Source: Tautonia marina (lineage in GTDB: Bacteria > Planctomycetota > Planctomycetia > Isosphaerales > Isosphaeraceae). Taken from it: 64,000 nt of DNA. How positions within the stretch are numbered: position 1 is the stretch's first letter; the number at the start of each line of letters is the position of its first letter. Positions 1-8,524 of this stretch are shown here, piece after piece. A program made the position numbers and the translations under genes. The stretch covers positions 152,741 through 216,740 of the forward strand of contig NZ_WEZF01000012.1 of the NCBI RefSeq assembly GCF_009177065.1, read 5' to 3'. The notes below the pieces were generated by a model. That model was not told the DNA's origin and searched no databases. It worked only from the letters and a program-made list of their open reading frames with translations.

Positions 1-290
1 AATCGGTCACCGTCTTCGAGATCGATCATGCCGACGGTCAGCTTATCCCCCGGGTCGGGCTGACGGTCGCAGTAGTCAATTTGCATCCCGAGCAGAAAGC
101 GTCCGGTCAGGTCCCAGGGGCACTTATCGTAGTAGCCGAAGAAATGGGCCTTTGGGCCGGTGGTCACGGCGCGGACAGGAGCCTCGACATGAACAATCTC
201 ACCTCGGGAAATACCTGGACGGCTTAGGTGAGTTCCCGCCAGGGCAGTTCCTACGGAGACTTGACGGAGGAAGGTACGACGGGTCGGCAT
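1..290 (-). CDS. Tat-exported protein, N-terminal part (cut by window edge)
   Basis: Reading leftwards from an ATG at 290, an uninterrupted frame runs to position 1, so only about the first 96 residues are present. The N-terminus begins MPTRRTFLRQ followed by a hydrophobic Ala/Gly stretch, a twin-arginine export signal. The mature part contains the segment GPKAHFFGYYDKCPWD, followed by phrases such as LTVGMIDLEDGD. That pattern resembles the first blade of secreted beta-propeller (TolB/oligogalacturonate-lyase-like) proteins, but this is an inference from a short fragment. It is divergent to the siroheme gene on the right. Function unknown. Confidence 0.7.
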   Translation of the reverse strand, partial: MPTRRTFLRQVSVGTALAGTHLSRPGISRGEIVHVEAPVRAVTTGPKAHFFGYYDKCPWDLTGRFLLGMQIDYCDRQPDPGDKLTVGMIDLEDGDR

Positions 291-579
291 CGGGTACAAT
301 CTCCTCAACGCGGGCAGTTTCTCTCGACCGAAGCATAATCGTTGCGTTGGCTGATGTCGATGAACCGGCCGAGTCCGATGGACCACCGGGAATCCAATCG
401 ATTCCACGAGGCGAGCTTCAACTCCAATCCGAATCCAGGCTGAGACTCATCGTCAACGTGGTGCCCCCTGACACGAACTGGAATCCAAGGGCCTGATTTC
501 GTCTTCTGATTGCGTCAGGAACGGACGTGAAGAGCAGAACCACTCGAATGGGCGCTCTCTCGTTCAGTGATCGAAACAC

Positions 580-1233
580 GTGGAGCATTCGTTGATGTCA
601 GGGTATCCAATGGTCTTCCACCTCGCCGGTCGTCTGGCGGTCGTGGTGGGGCTCGGGGCAGTTGGACGCCGAAAGACACTCGGGCTACTGGAAGCGGGAG
701 CAAGGGTCAAGGGGATCGATCCGGCAGGATGGGGGGCCGAACCTCCTTCAGACCTTTCAGTCGTGAGGGAAGCGTACCAGGACGCCCACCTTCGAGACGC
801 GGTCCTGGTCTTCGCCGCGGCGAGTCCCGAGGTGAATTCCGAGGTCGTTCGTGACGCCCATCGTCGGGGCCTGCTCGTGAACTCGGCGAGTGAACCGGCA
901 TCGGGTGACTTTTCGGTCCCCGCCTCCTGGCGATCGGGGCCGATCATGCTGAGTGTCTCGACCTCCGGAGCCGGTCCAGCCCTGGCATCGGCCCTGCGCG
1001 ATCGAGCCGCGCGGGCCATCGGCCCAGCTGCTTCCGATCATGTAAAGCTTCTGGTCGAACTCAGGCCGCTGGTTCTCCAGCAGATCCGCGAGGAAGCAAC
1101 CCGCCGAGCCCTTCTACGCGCCTGGTCCGATGATCGATGGCTTGAGCTTTGGGAACAGCAGGGTCGTGACGTCGTTCGAGCGGAGTTACTCAGGATGCTC
1201 GATCAGTTCAAGATTGAACACAATCAAATCTGA
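580..1233 (+). CDS. precorrin-2 dehydrogenase / sirohydrochlorin ferrochelatase (siroheme synthase N-domain)
   Basis: The protein has an N-terminal NAD-binding Rossmann fold with the motif VVVGLGAVGRRK. It then shows the family pattern NSASEP..GDFSVPASW, followed by IMLSVSTSGAGPALASALRDRAA, as in CysG-N/Met8p proteins that oxidise precorrin-2 and insert iron to give siroheme. The length (217 aa or slightly less) fits the stand-alone N-terminal domain without the CysG methyltransferase domain. The longest frame starts with GTG at 580; ATG codons at 595 and 610 are alternatives, and the conserved region begins at MVFHLAGR (610). No other tetrapyrrole gene is next to it. Confidence 0.85.
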   Translation: MEHSLMSGYPMVFHLAGRLAVVVGLGAVGRRKTLGLLEAGARVKGIDPAGWGAEPPSDLSVVREAYQDAHLRDAVLVFAAASPEVNSEVVRDAHRRGLLVNSASEPASGDFSVPASWRSGPIMLSVSTSGAGPALASALRDRAARAIGPAASDHVKLLVELRPLVLQQIREEATRRALLRAWSDDRWLELWEQQGRDVVRAELLRMLDQFKIEHNQI

Positions 1234-1521
1234 TCCTGTCGGAAAGGGAGCCCCCCTTGACAGGCAATTCAACCGGGCTTGCTGGATCACGATCGCTGTC
1301 AGATAATGCCCCTTTGCCCAGAAGATCGAACGCGGATCATGCAATCGACGCCCGCGAGCCCGATCAATTCTTGGGAAGAAGGAACGCTCGGTTCATCAGA
1401 CTCCGTAGCAGGTCCTATATTCTCTCAAGAAGACTCGTCCGGACCATGCGGTTTCGGATCCTGAAACGATCCACCGAGGACCGGGTCACCCCTGCTCCAC
1501 ACCAACTGAGGACGGATCGCC

Positions 1522-2838
1522 GTGAAGATCGCCGTCATCGGCACCGGATATGTCGGCCTGGTTCAAGGTACCTGCCTGGCCGACAGTGGCAACGATGTGG
1601 TCTGCGTAGACAAAATTGAAGAAAAGATCACCGGGTTGCAAAAGGGCCAGATTCCGATCTACGAGCCGGGCCTGAGTGAACTGGTTCATCGAAACTACAA
1701 AGACGGTCGGCTGAAATTCACGACCAATCTGGCCGAAGGGATCGCAGACGCGGAACTCATCTTCATCGCCGTGGGAACTCCTCAGGGGGATGATGGAGGA
1801 GCAAACCTCGGCGGTGTCTGGGCCGTGGGAGAAGAGATTGCCCGTCATCTTTCCGACCACAATGAGCCGAAAACGATCGTCATCAAAAGCACGGTCCCGG
1901 TCGGGACCAATGCCGAGCTGACCCGTCGGATGTCGCTTTTAACCGACGTTCCGTTTCATGTCGCGAGCAATCCCGAGTTCTTGAAAGAAGGGGCGGCGAT
2001 CGAGGACTTCACCAAGCCCGACCGGGTCGTCATTGGTGTTCGAAAACCTGAGGTTGCCGAGAAACTCCACGAACTCTATGCGCCGTTCTTGAGAACCGAT
2101 CGGCCCTTTCTGGTCATGTCTCCCGAGTCGGCGGAGATGACCAAGTATGTGGCCAATTGCATGCTTGCCGTGAAAATCAGCTTCATCAACGAAATGGCGA
2201 ACCTCTGCGAAGCCTATGAGGCCGACATCAACGACGTGCGCCGGGGCATCGGCCACGACCAGCGGATCGGCTTCCACTTCTTGCATCCAGGGGTCGGCTA
2301 CGGCGGCAGTTGCTTCCCGAAAGACGTGCGGGCGATGGTCCACATGGCCCGCTCGAAGGAGATGCCCAGCCTCATGATGGAGGCCGTCGATCTGGTCAAC
2401 GAAGCACAGAAAACGGTCCTCCCGCGCAAGGTGACAGACTATTTCGGCGGCACGGAGGGCCTGAAAGGGAAAACGATTGCCGTCTGGGGATTGGCCTTCA
2501 AGCCGAAAACCGATGACATTCGAGAAGCCCCAGCCCTGGTCCTGATCGACGCCATGCTCGCGGCCGGGGCCTCGGTTCGTGCGCACGACCCGGAGGCCAT
2601 GCCCAACGTCAAGGAAATTTATGGTGATCGTGTGACCTTCTGCGATCGCCCGTACGATTGCCTCAATCAGGCCGATGCCCTGGCCATCGTGACCGAATGG
2701 AATGAGTTCCGAAACCCTGACTTCGAAATCATGCGGCGGTTGCTGCGAACCCCCGTTGTCTTCGATGGTCGCAACCTGTACGAGCCCGACCGTATGATCG
2801 AGCAGGGATTCACCTATTTTGGGATTGGTCGATCCTGA
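1522..2838 (+). CDS. ugd: UDP-glucose 6-dehydrogenase
   Basis: This enzyme oxidises UDP-glucose to UDP-glucuronate with two NAD+, supplying acidic sugar for exopolysaccharide or lipopolysaccharide. The 438-aa protein starts [13 protein letters not shown] (nucleotide-binding glycine motif at residues 7-13). It carries the STVPVGT and NPEFLKEG motifs and the catalytic cysteine motif [12 protein letters not shown] with Cys264. The C-terminal domain, with [15 protein letters not shown], is complete. The nearest neighbours are unrelated. It is followed by two strong hairpins that separate it from the convergent PRC-barrel gene. A 288-bp non-coding stretch precedes it. Confidence 0.97.
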   Translation: MKIAVIGTGYVGLVQGTCLADSGNDVVCVDKIEEKITGLQKGQIPIYEPGLSELVHRNYKDGRLKFTTNLAEGIADAELIFIAVGTPQGDDGGANLGGVWAVGEEIARHLSDHNEPKTIVIKSTVPVGTNAELTRRMSLLTDVPFHVASNPEFLKEGAAIEDFTKPDRVVIGVRKPEVAEKLHELYAPFLRTDRPFLVMSPESAEMTKYVANCMLAVKISFINEMANLCEAYEADINDVRRGIGHDQRIGFHFLHPGVGYGGSCFPKDVRAMVHMARSKEMPSLMMEAVDLVNEAQKTVLPRKVTDYFGGTEGLKGKTIAVWGLAFKPKTDDIREAPALVLIDAMLAAGASVRAHDPEAMPNVKEIYGDRVTFCDRPYDCLNQADALAIVTEWNEFRNPDFEIMRRLLRTPVVFDGRNLYEPDRMIEQGFTYFGIGRS

Positions 2839-2899
2839 CCCAAGACAACGTGGTTTGCGAATCGCCAAGCATCTCGTTCCGGACTGTCTGAACAACATA

Positions 2900-2929
2900 A
2901 CCGCTGGATCGAGGGATTGATCCAGCGGT
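2900..2929. terminator. hairpin between convergent genes (first of two)
   Basis: A perfect 11-bp stem (2900-2910 with 2919-2929) and an 8-nt loop lie just after ugd and before the convergent PRC-barrel gene. There is no strong T-tract, so rho-independent activity is probable but not certain. Confidence 0.6.
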
Positions 2930-2936
2930 GACGTTT

Positions 2937-2965
2937 CTGGCCGGTTCCTCTCAGAAACCGGCCAG
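2937..2965. terminator. hairpin between convergent genes (second of two)
   Basis: A perfect 10-bp stem CTGGCCGGTT / AACCGGCCAG with a 9-nt loop. Flanking TTT on the left and GAAA on the right let it serve transcripts from either strand. It lies between the ends of ugd and the PRC-barrel gene. Confidence 0.65.
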
Positions 2966-3010
2966 GAAAGAACATCCAGCAGTGTTCCTGATGGTCCATT
3001 GACCCTCAGA

Positions 3011-3916
3011 TCACGATGGATTTACACCAAAGTACTCATGAACTCGATCCAGGAAGGTCGGGTCGAGCATTCGCTCCTCATTCCCGTCGAGGGTCGGGGC
3101 AGTCTCACTCTGCAGGCGTTCCTTGGTCGTCTGAACGGTCACGACAAGTTCATACCGATCATCATCGGCTTCGGCATCGAGCTGAAGCATCGAGAACGGC
3201 ACGGGAACCTGATTTTTTCCGAGCCCCGCGACTCCACCGTAGCCAAGGATAACGTAAGTGGCTCGAAAATCTGGGCCGAGGATCACATCATCCACATTCG
3301 CAATCGAATCCTCTTCGTCTTGACCACGGACCTCAGCACCGACCAGAGCATCAGCGCGGAAGAGGAAGGAATCGTCTCCGGTCCCCGCCTCATCTCCGAT
3401 GACCTCGGCTTTGAAGAACTGGCGGTTGACTCGAACCCAATTCGGATCACGAAGGGGGGCAAGCGAGCCCTCCTCCAGAACCGGAGCCTGGTCGAGTTGA
3501 TCACCCGTCATGTTTAACTGATAGTGCCAGTTCTGATCCTCGTTGTGAATGAAGGTTCCGACCTGAAACGGCACGGCAATCTTGTCACCACCCACACCGG
3601 CAAGACCGCCTCGGCTGAGCAGGACGTAATGGGGCTGCCCCTGCCCATCCATGATCAGGTCACTGATGGCAGCGATGCGGCCTTCATCGCCGGGCCCGCG
3701 AGCCTCTCCACCCAGCAGCTCACTGACACGGCGGAGCCCAGCAAAGGCATCGGTGGTCGTCGATTGCTCATCATCCTCAAGAATCGCGGGATCTGCAGGA
3801 ACCTGTTGTCCTGGCTGAGGTGCGGGGCGTACTTCGACGACTTGGCCGAAGGAGACGGTGGTCAGAAAACTTCCAGCGACCCATGTTGCCGCGAACAATC
3901 GCACGTTGACGCTCAT
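3011..3916 (-). CDS. exported twin PRC-barrel domain protein
   Basis: The start is placed at the ATG at 3916 because GAGGAA sits about 6 nt upstream; longer in-frame starts lack a ribosome site. The N-terminus MSVNVRLFAATWVAGSF..FGQ is a Sec signal peptide. The mature part has two similar segments. The first contains RVSELLGGEARG..GRIAAISDLI and YVLLSRGGLAGVGGDKIAVPF. The second contains RADALVGAEVRG..DSIANVDDVI and YVILGYGGVAGLGKNQVPVPF. Both match PRC-barrel folds, so this is a duplicated barrel. PRC barrels bind partner proteins or RNA; an exported pair is probably structural or a sensor of envelope state. Function unproven. Confidence 0.8.
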   Translation of the reverse strand: MSVNVRLFAATWVAGSFLTTVSFGQVVEVRPAPQPGQQVPADPAILEDDEQSTTTDAFAGLRRVSELLGGEARGPGDEGRIAAISDLIMDGQGQPHYVLLSRGGLAGVGGDKIAVPFQVGTFIHNEDQNWHYQLNMTGDQLDQAPVLEEGSLAPLRDPNWVRVNRQFFKAEVIGDEAGTGDDSFLFRADALVGAEVRGQDEEDSIANVDDVILGPDFRATYVILGYGGVAGLGKNQVPVPFSMLQLDAEADDDRYELVVTVQTTKERLQSETAPTLDGNEERMLDPTFLDRVHEYFGVNPS

Positions 3917-4217
3917 TCTTGTTCCTCTCGTCATGTCGCTTTGTGTTGGCACCTTGACCTCTTGTGTCGTAGACACGCCTCGTCGCACCGATTGATTCAC
4001 GTTCACCGAAGCGATGTTCGTGATTCGAGGTGCGACGGGACCAACCAAAACACCAGCATCTTCTGTTCCACTTTGTGCTCACCGATGATTGCCTCATTCT
4101 GTAATCGTCTCCCCAGCCTTTCGGCATACGACTTGCGGATGCGTTGATCACTTCAGGTCCGTATTGCGATCACCCTGACGCACGGACATCGAATGATCCT
4201 GCATGGAGACATCAGAA
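3917..4217. other. intergenic region between divergent genes
   Basis: About 300 bp separate the PRC-barrel gene (leftward) from the exported hypothetical (rightward). It must carry both promoters. No tRNA, repeat or convincing gene is visible in it. Confidence 0.5.
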
Positions 4218-5420
4218 ATGGCGAATCGATTTCGTTTCCGGCGTTCAGATCGTCCCTGGATCTGCCAACTCGCCACTCCTCTCGTTGCAATGCTCGCCTT
4301 CACACTCTCTTCGGAGGCGCACAGTCAGATCGCCCCCGGCGGAATCTACGGCGGCTACGGCTGGGGCGGCTGGGGCGGCGAGACGGTGGTCGGGAGTGGC
4401 TTCCGGGGGATGGGGGCCTTTGCTCGAGGACTGGGAGCGGGTGATCTTCGGTCTGCTCAGGCGGACGCGGTTCGCACCCAGTCCTTCATCGAACTCAATG
4501 AGTATCTGTATCAATCGGCACGGCTTCACCGCCTCCGCGCCGCGGCCGCCCGTCAGGAGAGCGAGGAACGGGTTGAGGAAGCCCGAGAGGAATTGAGGGA
4601 TCGTCGGACAAACGACCCCAACACGCGTGACATCGAATCCGGCGACGCGATCAACACGATCCTTTACGAGATCGACAACCCGGCGATCCCCGATTCGGTC
4701 GTTCGGGATGCGGCCGAAGGCATGACGATCCCTGGGAAGTCGATCCAAAAAATCCCCTTTATGTTCACGCACCGAGGAACAGCCATCTCGCTGCGACGGC
4801 TGACTTCAGATGGCTCTGGTTGGCCAGCTGCGCTCCGCGCTGAAGCCCTGGCCCCCCTCCGTGACCGCTACGAGGACAGGGTCGAACGGATCATCGAGAT
4901 CCCGGAGGGAGAATCCGTGCCAAGCGAATTGCTTTCTGAGGCTCGGGCAGTCCTCGGTGAGATGTATCGAACCATCGAGCAGGCCAACCTCGAAGGCCCG
5001 AAGGCGGCGGAGGCTCTCAGACACCTCAAAGCCCAGGCTGCGATGATTGCGATGCTTGAAGAACCCGAGGTCAAGCAGGTGATCGACGAGGCAGCAGATG
5101 TTGATCAGGTTACGCTGCCGACCCTCCTGAATTTCATGCGGTTCTACAACCTCCAGTTCGGCGCGGCGGAGACGCCAGAAGAAAAGGCTCTGTACCGCCA
5201 GGACCTCTATCCGAAGTTTGCAGAGCTTCACCAGTCGTTGCGGGAGCAATTCAACGGCCAGTTGCCTGGATCAACTCCGTCGGAAACCGAACAATTCTCT
5301 GGCGATCCCACGGGCGCCTTTGACGACCTGGATTGGGAAGCGCTCGGGATTCCCTCGGGTGCTCAGCCTGCCCCTTCGAATCGGGATGAGACGGAAGGGA
5401 GCCTCGACCCCTCCCGTTGA
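4218..5420 (+). CDS. exported hypothetical protein, helical, about 400 aa
   Basis: Two ATG codons (4203 and 4218) are possible. The second is preferred because GGAGA lies about 8 nt before it. A basic N-terminus and the hydrophobic run LATPLVAMLAFTLSSEAHS give a signal peptide. A Gly/Trp/Tyr-rich linker (GGIYGGYGWGGWGG) follows, then a charged helical region around SARLHRLRAAAARQESEERVEEAREEL, which is a likely coiled coil. The C-terminal half is also mostly helical and ends in a low-complexity tail. No known domain is recognised. Similar Gly-rich-then-coiled-coil exported proteins are common in planctomycetes (recollection, not a search). Function unknown. Confidence 0.7.
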   Translation: MANRFRFRRSDRPWICQLATPLVAMLAFTLSSEAHSQIAPGGIYGGYGWGGWGGETVVGSGFRGMGAFARGLGAGDLRSAQADAVRTQSFIELNEYLYQSARLHRLRAAAARQESEERVEEAREELRDRRTNDPNTRDIESGDAINTILYEIDNPAIPDSVVRDAAEGMTIPGKSIQKIPFMFTHRGTAISLRRLTSDGSGWPAALRAEALAPLRDRYEDRVERIIEIPEGESVPSELLSEARAVLGEMYRTIEQANLEGPKAAEALRHLKAQAAMIAMLEEPEVKQVIDEAADVDQVTLPTLLNFMRFYNLQFGAAETPEEKALYRQDLYPKFAELHQSLREQFNGQLPGSTPSETEQFSGDPTGAFDDLDWEALGIPSGAQPAPSNRDETEGSLDPSR

Positions 5421-5490
5421 GGGTCCAAACCGAAGGTGTTTCTCGGAACACTCATCACAGATGACACCATCAAGCGTTACGACGCTGTGG

Positions 5491-5515
5491 CCCGACAAGG
5501 CATCGCCTTGCCGGG
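5491..5515. terminator. weak hairpin after exported hypothetical
   Basis: CCCGaCAAGGC pairs with GCCTTGcCGGG around an ATC loop, with one A/C mismatch. It lies 70 bp after the stop of the upstream gene. There is no T-tract. Confidence 0.35.
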
Positions 5516-5631
5516 CCGCGATGCGTTCTCCGTTCCTTTCGTCGTATTCAGAGCTTGCTCCTTCTTGACCTCCGATCAACGAGACGGATAGAACGGTCAG
5601 CGGTTCAGAACTCTTTGGGGAGACGCTGCTG

Positions 5632-6462
5632 ATGACACGCCTCATGCTCCTGGCTTCGTACTCGATCCTCACGATCACCCTAGGACTTGCTTCCGCAAGA
5701 GGAGCGGAAGATCCTGCGATGACTTACCAACTCCGTTCGTATACCACGGCACCGGAGAAACTCGATGTCCTGGTCGAGCGTTTTCAACGCGTCAATCTTC
5801 CCTTGTTTCAGAAACATGGCATTACGCTGATTGGCGCATGGACGCCGCATGAATCGGACGAGGGAGACGATCGCCTCGTCTACCTCGTCGGGTTTCCAAG
5901 CATGAGGGCCGCTGAGCTTTGCTGGAAAAATTTTGCCACTGATCCCGAATGGATCAATGCCTTCGAGCGCGAGAAACGCATCCACAACGAAGTTGTCACG
6001 GACGTCGAAACCGTTTACCTCAGTCCGACCGACTACAGCCCTGCTCTCCCCGCGATCGGTGGTCGTGCCGTCTCGTCAATCAACCCCGAGGATCGGGCGA
6101 AGACGGACGTTTCCGATGACGACCGCCGGCTCTTCGAACTGAGACGCTACGTTGCGAGTCCTGGCAAACTCGATGCGCTGAATCAAAGGTTTCGTGAACA
6201 CACCATGGGACTCTTTGCCAAGCATGGGATGACCAACATTCTCTACACGATGCCGATCGAGGCTGATCAGGGAGCCACCACTACCCTGGTCTATTTTCTC
6301 GCGCACCCAAGCTATCCCAGAGCCCTGAATGCGTGGGAGTCCTTCCGGGGTGATCCGGCCTGGAATCAGGTCCGAGAGGAGAGCCAACCCGACGGGGTGC
6401 CGCTGGCCGCCTCGGTCGAGCGTTGGATGCTTGTACCCACGGAGTTCAGCCCCTTGAAGTAA
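5632..6462 (+). CDS. exported NIPSNAP family protein, two repeats
   Basis: A Sec signal peptide (MTRLMLLASYSILTITLGLA) is followed by two ferredoxin-like NIPSNAP/dimeric alpha-beta barrel segments. The first begins YQLRSYTTAPEKLDVLVERF and contains LFQKHGITLIGAWTP. The second begins FELRRYVASPGKLDALNQRF and contains LFAKHGMTNILYTMP. The duplicated fold and 276-aa length are typical of planctomycete NIPSNAP proteins. The biochemical role of the family in bacteria is not established. A perfect terminator hairpin lies just after the stop codon. Confidence 0.9.
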   Translation: MTRLMLLASYSILTITLGLASARGAEDPAMTYQLRSYTTAPEKLDVLVERFQRVNLPLFQKHGITLIGAWTPHESDEGDDRLVYLVGFPSMRAAELCWKNFATDPEWINAFEREKRIHNEVVTDVETVYLSPTDYSPALPAIGGRAVSSINPEDRAKTDVSDDDRRLFELRRYVASPGKLDALNQRFREHTMGLFAKHGMTNILYTMPIEADQGATTTLVYFLAHPSYPRALNAWESFRGDPAWNQVREESQPDGVPLAASVERWMLVPTEFSPLK

Positions 6463-6477
6463 TCGCTCAGGCAATGA

Positions 6478-6519
6478 GCAAACCCCCGTCGTCCAGGGAA
6501 GGACGCCGCGGGGGTTTGC
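6478..6519. terminator. bidirectional rho-independent terminator
   Basis: A perfect 11-bp stem, GCAAACCCCCG (6478-6488) with CGGGGGTTTGC (6509-6519), sits between the convergent NIPSNAP and phoD genes. The AAA/TTT edges make it usable from both sides. Confidence 0.8.
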
Positions 6520-6598
6520 AAGGGCGCGTTTCCTCGCATCCTGGTCGGGGAGTTCTGATCGAGCACGAACTGCCACACCCCAGGAGCGTTGTGAGCGA

Positions 6599-8191
6599 TC
6601 AGGCTGGCTCAATTCCAGGCCGACCGGCCTCGATGACGAAGGACCCCTTTGTGACCGCCGGGGCACCAGGCTTGGTCACATCCTCCACGACCTGATAATC
6701 GCTCTTCCAGGATTCCGGGGTCACGGTGCATCGAACATAGCCGCGCTGGGCGTTGAAGAACTGCACTCCAGGGTTCATGGCAAGCCGCTTTTCCAGATCT
6801 GGAATCGTCGCTCGCCCGTTGCCGCCGCTCGAGATCGAGGTGCACACGAACTCACTCGCCACAATGGAGGCGTCCGGCTCACGGTCATCAACCCGGAGAT
6901 CGTTGGCCCAGTTCGAGTGGATATCGCCGGTGAGAACGACCGGATTGGGAACCTTGCGATCCTGCAGGAATCGCATCAGGGCCATCCGCTCGGAAGCCGC
7001 GCCGGGCCACTGGTCCATGGAGTAAACGATTTGGCCATCGTCGGTCGGGAAACCGACCATGCCCATCATGACCTGCTGCGCCAGGACGTTCCAGGTTGAA
7101 CTCGAATCGAGCAGCGAGGCCTGAAGCCAGCCGTACTGACGATCGCCCAGCAAGGAGTTGCGACGGTCGAGTGCCTCCTCGTTCAAGGGACTTCGCCGGT
7201 CGTCGTTCGGTTGGTCGGTTCGATACTGGCGCGTGTCGAGTACCTGGAAATTGGCGAGCCGCCCAAATGTGATGGTGCGATACAACTGCATGTCCGGCCC
7301 GTGTGGTAACGAACGACGACGCAGGGGCATCATCTCGTAATACGCCTGGTAGGCATTTGCCCGCCTCAGCAGGAAATCGACGGGATCCACATCGGGTTGT
7401 TCCGAGATGTCGGCAGCACAGTTATTGTCAAATTCATGGTCATCCCAGGTGACGACCCAGGGGCACGCCTGATGCATGGCTTGCAACATTGGGTCTGTCT
7501 TGTACTGCGCGTGACGGATTCGATAGTCCGCCAGCGTCTCCAGCTCCGGGCCCTCGTGCTTCCGGATCTGACCATCTCGTCCCGCGCCTTCGTAGATATA
7601 ATCACCAAGGTGAAAAACGAGGTCGAGCTCGTCGTTCGCCATGTGCTCATACGCCGTGTAGAGCCCCGACTCATAATGCTGGCATGATGCAAAGGCAAAC
7701 CGTAAGCGATCGGGCACGTCCATGAGCGCCGGCATTGTACGGGCCCGGCCGATCGAGCTTTCGGCATCACCCGCCCGGAAGCGGTACCAGTACCAACGGT
7801 CGGGCTTAAGCCCGTTCACTTCGACATGGACCGAATGGGCGAGTTGTGGCGTGGCCACGGTGGTGCCTTGCTGGACCACCTGCTGCATGGCCTCGTCGGT
7901 CGCGACCTCCCACTGAACTTCAATGAGGTCGGAAGGCATCCCACCGTCCGGTGTCAATGGATCGGGAGCCAAGCGCGTCCAGAGGACCACTCCGGTCGGT
8001 TCGGGATCGCCCGAAGCCACGCCCAAGCTGAACGGGTCACGATCAAACGCAGGCCGTCGAAAAACTCGTCCCTCGGCTCGAGTTCCCAACAAGGGCACGG
8101 CGGCGAGGGCCGATGCGTAAGACAGGAAAAGCCGACGCGACACGCCGCCTTCGGATCGTGCAGCGTCCCGGAGGTGTCTCAAATCGAGCAT
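6599..8191 (-). CDS. phoD: Tat-exported alkaline phosphatase D family protein
   Basis: The protein is a metal-dependent phosphodiesterase/phosphomonoesterase of the PhoD family acting outside the cytoplasm to release phosphate. The N-terminus contains SRRLFLSYASALAAVPLLG, a twin-arginine signal. The PhoD_N region FSLGVASGDPEPTGVVLWTRL follows. The metallophosphatase core shows FHLGDYIYEGAG, WDDHEFDNN and VVLTGDIHSNWANDL. The ATG at 8191 is preferred because it puts the Tat motif near the start; in-frame ATGs at 8245 and 8431 would add an unlikely N-terminal tail. The 530-aa length is normal for the family. It is divergent from the prp operon. Confidence 0.92.
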   Translation of the reverse strand: MLDLRHLRDAARSEGGVSRRLFLSYASALAAVPLLGTRAEGRVFRRPAFDRDPFSLGVASGDPEPTGVVLWTRLAPDPLTPDGGMPSDLIEVQWEVATDEAMQQVVQQGTTVATPQLAHSVHVEVNGLKPDRWYWYRFRAGDAESSIGRARTMPALMDVPDRLRFAFASCQHYESGLYTAYEHMANDELDLVFHLGDYIYEGAGRDGQIRKHEGPELETLADYRIRHAQYKTDPMLQAMHQACPWVVTWDDHEFDNNCAADISEQPDVDPVDFLLRRANAYQAYYEMMPLRRRSLPHGPDMQLYRTITFGRLANFQVLDTRQYRTDQPNDDRRSPLNEEALDRRNSLLGDRQYGWLQASLLDSSSTWNVLAQQVMMGMVGFPTDDGQIVYSMDQWPGAASERMALMRFLQDRKVPNPVVLTGDIHSNWANDLRVDDREPDASIVASEFVCTSISSGGNGRATIPDLEKRLAMNPGVQFFNAQRGYVRCTVTPESWKSDYQVVEDVTKPGAPAVTKGSFVIEAGRPGIEPA

Positions 8192-8524
8192 GGCGGATTC
8201 CCGAGTTCTGAGATTGGATTGAGTCTTGGAACCGTTCGTTTGCATCCTCGATCGTGATGCAAGGTCGTCCAACGTGCGTACTTCCCAGGTTGGCTCCGGC
8301 CTCGTTCCGCGAGCAGGGACAAGGATACCGCAACTTATCGCTCCGGGCTCATGAAGTTTGAGCGAAGCTCGGCGTTCTTGGTCTGGCTTAGCCTCCCGAG
8401 ACCGGCCTCTATCGGGTCGGTGAGGACTCACTTATGATGACAGCAATGCCTTGCCGTTCGACAGACGCTCCGAACCGACTCAGGAGGAATCGGGGCTGGC
8501 ACTCTCTCGAAGTGACAGAAACTC
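8192..8524. other. intergenic region between divergent phoD and prpD
   Basis: About 330 bp hold the promoters of phoD (leftward) and of the methylcitrate operon (rightward). Open frames crossing it look non-coding. No repeat or RNA gene is seen. Confidence 0.5.

Noticed and set aside
152..496. 114-aa plus-strand frame near the left edge
   Set aside because: It overlaps the minus-strand Tat-signal gene whose N-terminus is clearly coding, and its own sequence is low-quality.
1939..2898. 319-aa minus-strand frame
   Set aside because: Shadow of ugd, whose catalytic and cofactor motifs are unmistakable on the other strand.
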